Assembly: GCF_034933565.1 (NCBI RefSeq)
Contig: NZ_JAYFNG010000016.1
Span: 1 to 64,000, forward strand
Length of the DNA: 64,000 bases
Source of the DNA: Raineyella sp034933565
GTDB taxonomy: Bacteria > Actinomycetota > Actinomycetes > Propionibacteriales > Propionibacteriaceae
Direction of reading: 5' to 3'
The translations under genes were made by a program, and so were the position numbers. This document shows positions 57,049-64,000 of this stretch, piece by piece. Under the pieces are notes generated by a model, which was not told where the DNA came from, did no database searches, and was given only the letters and a program-made list of their open reading frames with translations. The first letter of the stretch is position 1, and each line of letters opens with the position of its first letter.

Positions 57049-58343
57049 TGAGCACGCTGCTTCGCCTCGCCACCGCCGGTTCGGTGGACGACGGCAAGTC
57101 GACCCTGGTGGGTCGGCTGCTGCACGATACCAAGTCGATCCTGGCCGACCAGATGGACGCGGTGGAGCGGGTCAGCCGCGAGCGTGGGTTCAGCGGAGCC
57201 GATCTCGCGCTGCTCACCGACGGCCTGCGGGCCGAGCGGGAACAGGGCATCACCATCGACGTGGCCTACCGTTATTTCGCCACCCCGCGGCGCTCCTTCA
57301 TCCTCGCCGACTGCCCCGGGCACGTGCAGTACACCCGCAACACCGTCACCGGCTCGAGCACCGCCGACGTCATCGTGCTGCTGGTCGACATCCGCCACGG
57401 CGTGCTGGAGCAGACCCGCCGCCACCTCGCGGTGGCCTCCCTGCTGCGGGTCCCGCATGTCGTGATCGCGGTGAACAAGATCGACCTGGTCGACTACGCC
57501 GAGGCGACCTTCCGGGCCGTCGAGGCCGACATCCGTCACGTCGCCAACGGGCTGGGCCTCACCGAGGTGACCGTCATCCCGGTCTCCGCCCTGGTCGGCG
57601 ACAACATCGCCGAGCGGTCGGCGGCCACCTCCTGGTACGCCGGCCCGTCCCTGCTGGAGGTGCTCGAGGAGCTGCCGACCGGTGACGATCCGCGCCACCA
57701 GCCGCTGCGGTTCCCGGTGCAGTACGTCATCCGCCCGCAGTCCGGAGCGGTCGACGCCACGCACCGCGAGTACCGCGGCTACGCCGGCCGGATCGCCGCC
57801 GGTGTGGTCCGCCCTGGCGACGAGATCGTCGTCCTGCCCTCCGGCAAGCGCAGTCGGGTGGCCGGTATCGACCTCGCCGACCAGGAGCTCGACGAGGCCT
57901 TCGCACCGCAGTCGGTGACCCTGCGGCTGACCGATGAGATCGACATCGCCCGCGGCGACCTGATCGCCTCGGCGCAGGACCGGCCGACCCCGACCCGCGA
58001 CCTCGACGCCCTGGTCTGCTGGCTGGCCGAGCGCCCGCTGGTGGAGGGCGCCCGGGTGCTGGTGAAGAACGGCGCTCGTACGGTCCAGGCCATCGTCCGC
58101 AGCATCGACGCCCGTCTCGATCTCGACACCCTGGTCGGCCGGCCGACCGAGCGGCTCGAGCTCAACGACATCGGCCGGGTCCGGCTGCACCTCGCCGCCG
58201 ACCTGCCCACCGAGCCCTACGCCCGGGCCCGCCACACCGGCGCCTTCCTGCTGGTGGACCCGCAGCAGGCCGGGACGCTGGCGGCCGGCATGGTGGTCAG
58301 TGCCGATCCGGACTCCGGCAACGACACGGACTGGGTGATCTGA
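57048..58343 (+). CDS. cysN: Sulfate adenylyltransferase subunit 1 (GTPase)
   Basis: 431 residues. An EF-Tu-like GTPase with G1 GSVDDGKSTLVGRLL, G3 ADCPGH and G4 NKID, then two beta-barrel domains. GTP hydrolysis drives APS formation by CysD. The length shows there is no fused CysC (APS kinase) domain, in keeping with an APS-reducing pathway. The start overlaps the cysD stop as TGATG. Confidence 0.95.
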   Translation: MSTLLRLATAGSVDDGKSTLVGRLLHDTKSILADQMDAVERVSRERGFSGADLALLTDGLRAEREQGITIDVAYRYFATPRRSFILADCPGHVQYTRNTVTGSSTADVIVLLVDIRHGVLEQTRRHLAVASLLRVPHVVIAVNKIDLVDYAEATFRAVEADIRHVANGLGLTEVTVIPVSALVGDNIAERSAATSWYAGPSLLEVLEELPTGDDPRHQPLRFPVQYVIRPQSGAVDATHREYRGYAGRIAAGVVRPGDEIVVLPSGKRSRVAGIDLADQELDEAFAPQSVTLRLTDEIDIARGDLIASAQDRPTPTRDLDALVCWLAERPLVEGARVLVKNGARTVQAIVRSIDARLDLDTLVGRPTERLELNDIGRVRLHLAADLPTEPYARARHTGAFLLVDPQQAGTLAAGMVVSADPDSGNDTDWVI

Positions 58344-59290
58344 TGACCTGCCCCGCGCCCGCCGTGGTGGTCGACAGGGCCGCCCCGGGCGGTCCGGTCA
58401 CCGCACGGCCGGCGCGGGGTGCTGTCCCTTCGCCCGCGGGAACAGCCGCGACGACGGGGGAGTCGAGGCCCGGTGCGCCGGGCGCCGGGCCGGTGCCGTC
58501 CGTCGTGCTGGCCGCGCACGGCACCCGTGACCCGGCGGGGGCCCCGGCGGTGCTGGCCATCGCCGCGGCGGTCCGCGAGCGACTCTCGACCAGGGTCGAG
58601 GTGGGCTGGCTGTCCACCGGGGAGCCGACCTTCGCCGAGCTGGTCACCCGGGCCCGTCCCGACGTGGTGGTGCCGCTGCTGCTCGGCACCGGCCATCACG
58701 TCCTGGTCGACATCCCCCGGATCGTCGCCGGTACCGCCGGCGATCGACCGGACGCCACCGGCCGTTCCGCGACCATCGACGTCCCCGCGGCCACCGATCT
58801 CCCCGCCGGCCTGCTCGGTGCGTCCCGGCCCACGGCGCCGGTGGTCACCCCGCACCTGGGACCGGCCCGGGAGATCGTGATCGCCCTGGCCGAGCGGGTC
58901 CGTGCCGTCGACCCCGAACCGGTGGCCGTCGTCCTCGCCGCCGCGGGCACCTCCCACCCGGTGGGCCGCAGCGAGACCCGGCAGGCCGCTGACCTGCTGT
59001 CCCAGTTCCTCGGCGTCCCGGTCCGGGTGGCGTACGCCAGTGGGGCCGGGCCGGACGTGACCGAGGCCGTCCGGACGCTGCAGGCATCGGGGGCCCGGCG
59101 GGTGAGCGTGCTGCCGTACGTGCTGGCCCCCGGGGTCTTCGCCGAGCGGATCCGGACGGCTGCGGAGTCCGTCGGTGCGGTCACCGCGGGCGTGCTCGCC
59201 GCCCACCCCGGCGTCGTCGACCTCGTCGTCCGCCGGGTGTGCGCCGCCGCCGCGGCGATTCCCCGGTCCCCGCAGGCCCGGGCCGCGTAG
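58343..59290 (+). CDS. Sirohydrochlorin chelatase (CbiX/SirB-like)
   Basis: 315 residues. After a Pro/Ala/Gly-rich N-terminal ~50 residues, two CbiX-type domains follow. The first has VVLAAHGTRDPAGAP with the metal-binding histidine and LLLGTGHHVLVDIP; the second has VVLAAAGTSHPVGRSE and SVLPYVLAPGVFAERI. The enzyme inserts iron (siroheme) or cobalt into sirohydrochlorin. In this operon an iron-chelatase role making siroheme for Sir is the obvious reading. The start overlaps the cysN stop as TGATG. No sulfate permease gene is in the window. Confidence 0.9.
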   Translation: MTCPAPAVVVDRAAPGGPVTARPARGAVPSPAGTAATTGESRPGAPGAGPVPSVVLAAHGTRDPAGAPAVLAIAAAVRERLSTRVEVGWLSTGEPTFAELVTRARPDVVVPLLLGTGHHVLVDIPRIVAGTAGDRPDATGRSATIDVPAATDLPAGLLGASRPTAPVVTPHLGPAREIVIALAERVRAVDPEPVAVVLAAAGTSHPVGRSETRQAADLLSQFLGVPVRVAYASGAGPDVTEAVRTLQASGARRVSVLPYVLAPGVFAERIRTAAESVGAVTAGVLAAHPGVVDLVVRRVCAAAAAIPRSPQARAA

Positions 59291-59366
59291 ACTTCCGGGC
59301 ATCCAGGGTGCCCGGTCGCCCGAGGTCGCCGGAGCGCCGCCCACGACATGGAGGTCGGTGCGGACG

Positions 59367-62300
59367 ATGGCTGTGCCTCACGCGCAACGCGATGCTCTTC
59401 TCGCCGCCGGCGCCGAGCGCGCCACCGGGATGGACCAGGACGAGGTGCTGACCCTGCTGGGCGCCTTCTGGCGCGACCTGAGCACGGAGACACTCGCCAC
59501 CCTGCGACCCGAGGACCTCCTCGGCGCGGCGTTGTCCCACCGGCAGCTGGCCGAGCAGCGGGCCCCCGGCGAGATCCGGCTGCGGGTGTTCACCCCGACC
59601 GTCGAGACCGACGGCTGGGGGACCCGCAACACCGTCGTCCAGGTCGTCATCGACGACATGCCCTTCCTGGTCGACTCGGTCTCCGCCGCACTCCAGGACG
59701 CCGGCGCCAACGTCCGCTTCGTCACCCACCCGCAGGTCACGGTGGAACGCACGGAGGACGGCACGCTGGTCTCCGTCGGGCCCCGCGACCCCGATCGGGT
59801 GTCCGCGGTGGACGAGTCATGGATGCACTTCGAGGTGGTCCGCACCACCGATCGGGAGGCGATCGAGCGGATCGAGACGGTCGTCCGCTCCACGCTCGCC
59901 GACATCTGCAGCGCCTACCGGGACTGGCAGGAGATGGGCCGGGTGGCCCGGGACGCGGCCGCGCAGACCGCCGCGCTCGCCGCCGCCGGGCGTACGGATG
60001 CCGGGCCGGCGACCGAGTTGCTGCAGTGGCTGCTCGACGACCAGTTCCTCTTCCTCGGCTACATCCGCTTCCGCACCGGGACCGACGGGGTGACCGCGGC
60101 GGATCCGGCATCCGCGCTGGGCATCATGCAGCACGCGGCGGGGGCCGCCGATCTCCCGCTCGACACCGAGGCGGCCCGCGCCGCGTGGGCCGCCTCGCCG
60201 GTGCTGATCACCAAGGCGAACCAGCGGGCCACCGTCCACCGCCGGGCCTTCATGGACATGGTGGTCGTCAAGACCTGCGCCGAGGACGGGACGGAGACCG
60301 GCAGCCATCGTTTCATCGGCCTGTTCACCTCCAGCGCCTACCACGAGTCGGTGACCAAGGTGCCGTACCTGGTCGACAAGGTGGACGCGGTGCTGGCGGC
60401 CGCCGGCTTCCCGCTGGACTCACACCGCGGCAAGGCGCTGCTCAGTGAGCTGGAGAACTACCCGCGCGACGAGCTCTTCCGGTGCGGTGTCGAGGAGCTC
60501 ACCCGCAACAGCGTGGCCATCGTCAAGCTGCGCGAGCAGATCCGGACCAAGCTCTTCCTGAGCAAGGACCCGTTCGGCCGGTTCATGTCCTGCCTGGTCT
60601 ACCTGCCGCGGGACCGGTACAACACCTCCGCCCGGCTGGAGGTGTCGCGCATCCTGCGCGAGCGGCTCGAGGCCGAGACGGTGGACTACACCACCAGGGC
60701 CACCGAGTCGCCGCTGGCCACCCTGCACTTCATCCTGCACATGGCCCCGGGCCGGACCGTCCCCGAGGTCGATCCCGAGGATCTGGAGAGCCAGATCGTC
60801 GAGGCGACCCGGGACTGGGACGAGGATCTCGGCGCGGCGATGATCGAGGAGTTCGGCGAGGGGCTGGGCGACCTCTACACCGAGGCCTACCGGGGCGGCT
60901 TCCCGACCGCGTACAAGGAGGTCTTCCCGCCCCGGGTCGGGGCCGCGGACCTGCGCGAACTGGAGGGGATCGGCGCCGACGAGCTGCGGCTCAATCTGTA
61001 TCGCACCCCGACCAGCCCGGCGCAGGAGCGCCGACTCAAGATCTACAGCCGCGGTGGGCTGTCGCTGAGCGCGATCCTGCCGGTCTTCACCCATCTCGGC
61101 ACCGAGGTGACCAGCGAGCGTCCCTATGTCCTCGAACGCTCCGACGGGGTGCTGTTCCACGTCTACGACTTCGGCCTGCGCCCCCTCGGCGCGGCGACCT
61201 GGGAGGGGGAGGACACCCGGGCCCGGTTCCAGGAGGCCTTCGCCGCGGCCTGGGAGGGTCGTACGGAGCCCGACGAACTCGAGGGCCTGGTGCTGCTCGC
61301 CGGCCTCACCTCCCGCGAGGTGGTCGTCCTGCGGGCGGTCACCGCCTACCTGCGCCAGATCGGCATCGCCTATTCGCAGACCTACCTGCGCTCGGTGCTG
61401 CTGGCCCATCCCGAGATCGCCGCGCTGATGGTGGAGCTGTTCGGGGTGCGTTTCGACCCGGACCGGTTCGCCGGCCGCTCCATCGACCCGGAACGCCGGC
61501 AGGCCGAGGAGACCATCATCGCCCGGCTCGACGAACTGATCGGGGCGGTGCCCTCCCTCGAGGAGGACCGGATCCTGCGCCGCTACGTCGGGGTGATCCG
61601 CGGCACCCTGCGGACCAACTACTACCAGCGGGCCCGGGAGGCTCCGCACGACGCGTCCACCACACAGCCGACCGTCGCACTGAAGCTGTCCCCGGCGACG
61701 ATCCCCGGGATGCCCGCGCCGCAGCCGCTGTACGAGATCTGGGTCTACAGCCCCCGGGTCGAGGGGGTGCATCTGCGCTTCGGCAAGGTCGCCCGCGGCG
61801 GGCTGCGCTGGTCGGGCCGACGCGAGGACTTCCGCACCGAGATCCTCGGGCTGGTGAAGGCCCAGATCGTCAAGAACGCCGTGATCGTCCCGACCGGCGC
61901 CAAGGGCGGCTTCTTCCCCAAGGGGCTGCCCGACCCCGCGGTGGACCGGGAGGGCTGGGCGACCAAGGGCCGGGAGGCCTACCAGCTCTTCGTCGGGGCC
62001 CTGCTCGACCTCACCGACAATCTCGTCGACGGGATGGCGGTGCCGCCGCCGCGGCTGGTCCGCCATGACGGCGACGACACCTACCTGGTCGTCGCGGCGG
62101 ACAAGGGGACCGCGAGTTTCTCCGACATCGCCAACGCCATCGCCCGGACCTACGCGTACTGGCTCGACGACGCGTTCGCCTCCGGTGGGTCCACCGGCTA
62201 CGACCACAAGGCGATGGGGATAACCGCCCGCGGCGCCTGGGCATCGGTGCAGCGCCATTTCCGCGAGCTGGGCCGGGACGTGCAGCGGGACGACGTCACC

Positions 62301-64000
62301 GTGGTCGGCATCGGCGACATGTCCGGGGACGTGTTCGGCAACGGGATGCTGCTCTCACCGCACATCCGGCTGGTCGCAGCCTTCGACCACCGCGACATCT
62401 TCCTCGATCCGGACCCCGACGCCGCGCGGTCCTTCGCCGAACGCCGGCGGCTGTTCGACCTGACCCGGTCGTCCTGGCAGGACTACGACCGCTCGCTGAT
62501 CTCCGCCGGGGGTGGCGTGTTCTCCCGGTCACTGAAGCGGATCGCGATCACCACGCCGATGCGGACGGCCCTGGGCCTCACCGACGCCGCGGACGAGCTG
62601 TCGCCCAACGATCTGATCCGCGCCGTCCTCAAGGCCCCGGTCGATCTGTTGTGGAACGGCGGCATCGGCACGTACGTCCGGGCCAGCGAGGAGTCGGACA
62701 GCGAGATCGGCGACCGGGCCAACGACCCGGTGCGGATCACCGGCGCCGAGCTGCGGGCCCGGGTGGTGGGTGAGGGCGGCAACCTGGGGTTCAGCCAGCT
62801 GGGCCGGATCGAGGCCGCCCGGCGCGGCATCCACCTCAACACCGACGCGATCGACAACTCGGCGGGGGTGGACACCTCGGACCACGAGGTGAACCTGAAG
62901 ATCCCGCTCAGCGGCCTGGTCCAGATCGGCGAGCTGACCTACAAACAGCGCAACCGCCTGCTCGCGGAGATGTCCGACGAGGTCGCCCGGCTGGTGCTGG
63001 AGGACAACTACAGCCAGAACCTGCTGCTGGGACACTCCCGGGAGCGGGGCGGTAAGCGGCTGGGGGCCTACCTGCGGCTGCTGCACTACCTCGAGGACCG
63101 CGGGCTGCTCGACCGGGAGCTCGAGTCGCTGCCCTCCGACCAGGAGCTGCACACCCGCGAGCGGGTCGACGAGGGCCTGACCAGTCCGGAGCGGGCCGTC
63201 CTGCTGGCGTACGTCAAGCTCGCCCTCAAGCAGGACATCAACGCCAGCGGGTTGCCGGACGAGGCCTGGTTCAGCCACGAGCTGCGCCGCTACTTCCCCC
63301 ACCAGATCCGCGAGCGCTTCCCGAAACTGCCCGACACCCACCCGCTGCGGCGCGAGATCATCAGCAATGTGGTGGCCAACTCGGTGGTCAATCTGGGCGG
63401 CATGACCTTCGCCCAACGGTCGCTGGAGGAGACCGGGGCGACGATGCCGGAGATCGCCCGTGCGGTGGTCCTCGCCCGGGAGGTCTTCGACATCGACCGG
63501 TTCATGCAGTCCGTCAAGGCCCTCGACAACGTCGTCGGGACCGGGGTGCAGGCACGGTTGCACCGGGAGTCCCGGCGGCTGCTGGACCGAGCGACCCGCT
63601 GGATCCTGCTGGAGCGGCCTTCGAACAGCGACCTCGGCAGCGACATCGACCGCTACCGGCCCGGTGTGGCGGCCTTCGAGCAGCGGATGGACCAGCTGCT
63701 CAACGGCGCGGAGCGCACGCGCTTCGAGACCGACGTCGCCGAGCTCACCCGGGCGGGGGTGCCCGAGGATCTGGCCCGCTGGGCCGAGGGGCTGCTGGAC
63801 GCCTTCGCCCTGCTGGACATCACCGACCTGGCCCGGGGCGCCGAGGAGGACCTCACCGACGTGGCGGAGCTCTACTTCGCGGTCACCGAGCAGTTCGACG
63901 TCGACGGGCTGCTGACCAGCATCAGTACCCTGCCGCGCGACGAGCTGTGGGACTCACTGGCCCGCAGCGCCGTACGTGCCGACGTGTACGCGGCCGCCAA
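59367..64000 (+). CDS. gdh: NAD-specific glutamate dehydrogenase, large type (3' end missing)
   Basis: About 1,544 codons are visible before the window edge; complete members have about 1,600 residues. The N-terminal half contains the regulatory ACT-like regions (VVIDDMPFLVDSVSAALQDA). The catalytic part begins near 61,740, with GKVARGGLRWSGRREDFRTE, PTGAKGGFFPKGLPD (substrate lysine) and the NAD-binding VVGIGDMSGDVFGNGMLLS. It oxidatively deaminates glutamate to 2-oxoglutarate and ammonia, feeding amino acids into central metabolism. ATG at 59367 is used; a GTG nine bases earlier is closer to GGAGG and cannot be excluded. It is 76 bases after the sulfur operon. Confidence 0.95.
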   Translation, partial: MAVPHAQRDALLAAGAERATGMDQDEVLTLLGAFWRDLSTETLATLRPEDLLGAALSHRQLAEQRAPGEIRLRVFTPTVETDGWGTRNTVVQVVIDDMPFLVDSVSAALQDAGANVRFVTHPQVTVERTEDGTLVSVGPRDPDRVSAVDESWMHFEVVRTTDREAIERIETVVRSTLADICSAYRDWQEMGRVARDAAAQTAALAAAGRTDAGPATELLQWLLDDQFLFLGYIRFRTGTDGVTAADPASALGIMQHAAGAADLPLDTEAARAAWAASPVLITKANQRATVHRRAFMDMVVVKTCAEDGTETGSHRFIGLFTSSAYHESVTKVPYLVDKVDAVLAAAGFPLDSHRGKALLSELENYPRDELFRCGVEELTRNSVAIVKLREQIRTKLFLSKDPFGRFMSCLVYLPRDRYNTSARLEVSRILRERLEAETVDYTTRATESPLATLHFILHMAPGRTVPEVDPEDLESQIVEATRDWDEDLGAAMIEEFGEGLGDLYTEAYRGGFPTAYKEVFPPRVGAADLRELEGIGADELRLNLYRTPTSPAQERRLKIYSRGGLSLSAILPVFTHLGTEVTSERPYVLERSDGVLFHVYDFGLRPLGAATWEGEDTRARFQEAFAAAWEGRTEPDELEGLVLLAGLTSREVVVLRAVTAYLRQIGIAYSQTYLRSVLLAHPEIAALMVELFGVRFDPDRFAGRSIDPERRQAEETIIARLDELIGAVPSLEEDRILRRYVGVIRGTLRTNYYQRAREAPHDASTTQPTVALKLSPATIPGMPAPQPLYEIWVYSPRVEGVHLRFGKVARGGLRWSGRREDFRTEILGLVKAQIVKNAVIVPTGAKGGFFPKGLPDPAVDREGWATKGREAYQLFVGALLDLTDNLVDGMAVPPPRLVRHDGDDTYLVVAADKGTASFSDIANAIARTYAYWLDDAFASGGSTGYDHKAMGITARGAWASVQRHFRELGRDVQRDDVTVVGIGDMSGDVFGNGMLLSPHIRLVAAFDHRDIFLDPDPDAARSFAERRRLFDLTRSSWQDYDRSLISAGGGVFSRSLKRIAITTPMRTALGLTDAADELSPNDLIRAVLKAPVDLLWNGGIGTYVRASEESDSEIGDRANDPVRITGAELRARVVGEGGNLGFSQLGRIEAARRGIHLNTDAIDNSAGVDTSDHEVNLKIPLSGLVQIGELTYKQRNRLLAEMSDEVARLVLEDNYSQNLLLGHSRERGGKRLGAYLRLLHYLEDRGLLDRELESLPSDQELHTRERVDEGLTSPERAVLLAYVKLALKQDINASGLPDEAWFSHELRRYFPHQIRERFPKLPDTHPLRREIISNVVANSVVNLGGMTFAQRSLEETGATMPEIARAVVLAREVFDIDRFMQSVKALDNVVGTGVQARLHRESRRLLDRATRWILLERPSNSDLGSDIDRYRPGVAAFEQRMDQLLNGAERTRFETDVAELTRAGVPEDLARWAEGLLDAFALLDITDLARGAEEDLTDVAELYFAVTEQFDVDGLLTSISTLPRDELWDSLARSAVRADVYAAA

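Noticed and set aside
56107..58343. Fused CysNC or separate CysC
   Set aside because: CysN ends at normal length with no kinase domain, and CysH carries the APS-type Fe-S cysteines, so APS kinase is not needed.

Overview
The window is GC-rich, densely packed chromosomal DNA from an actinobacterium. The best markers are an RbpA gene next to a polyprenol-phosphate mannose synthase gene, a PiT/small-membrane/DUF3349 trio, an HTH-MurA fusion, a very large NAD-dependent glutamate dehydrogenase, many GTG starts, ATGA/GTGA/TGATG gene couplings, and -10 hexamers placed 7-8 bases before start codons. A relative of the Propionibacteriaceae is plausible, but that is inference from style and not from a marker gene. 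I found no rRNA, tRNA, CRISPR array, insertion sequence or prophage. No gap between genes exceeds about 300 bases.

Layout. 1-9,976: phosphate uptake operon, GNAT acetyltransferase, divergent Lrp/LysE pair, an odd AMP-ligase/thiolase pair, DCC oxidoreductase, PEBP protein, OsmC protein with an iron-box-like site, LtrA and a 2H phosphoesterase. 10,031-15,030: a coupled MacA/MacB-type export operon with two membrane-fusion proteins. 15,275-22,571: acyltransferase plus FAD reductase, secreted HNH nuclease, molybdopterin-binding protein, ThpR, and an LPXTG-anchored glucosaminidase. 22,824-31,840: acyl-CoA synthetase with three 15-bp iterons, AbrB-type transporter, quinone reductase, M23 peptidase, and metX-metW. 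31,934-34,493: a NarL-type two-component locus whose regulator is frameshifted. 34,692-44,957: exonuclease, hotdog protein, ppm, rbpA, MFS transporter, phosphodiesterase, pyridoxal kinase, murA and lpd.

The most striking block is 45,206-51,900. Five adjacent co-directional genes encode a lipoprotein with deacetylase-like metal motifs, a PelF-type GT4 glycosyltransferase, a polytopic membrane protein, a spherulin-4/GH135-like protein and a GH114 lipoprotein. Together they look like an actinobacterial locus for an alpha-1,4-galactosamine-type exopolysaccharide. Its modifying enzymes parallel those of the fungal galactosaminogalactan cluster (Agd3, Sph3, Ega3), while its glycosyltransferase is Pel-like. 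The canonical PelB/C/D/E/G proteins are absent.

51,946-59,290 holds a Nudix hydrolase, a sucrase/ferredoxin-like protein and a tightly coupled assimilatory sulfate operon (sir-cysH-cysD-cysN-cbiX) behind a recognisable promoter and a structured leader. The window ends inside the glutamate dehydrogenase gene.

A recurring oddity is that short segments carrying a gene's last codons and stop are duplicated just downstream of that gene. This is seen for the Lrp, thiolase, hotdog, small-peptide, PelF, membrane-protein and Nudix genes.
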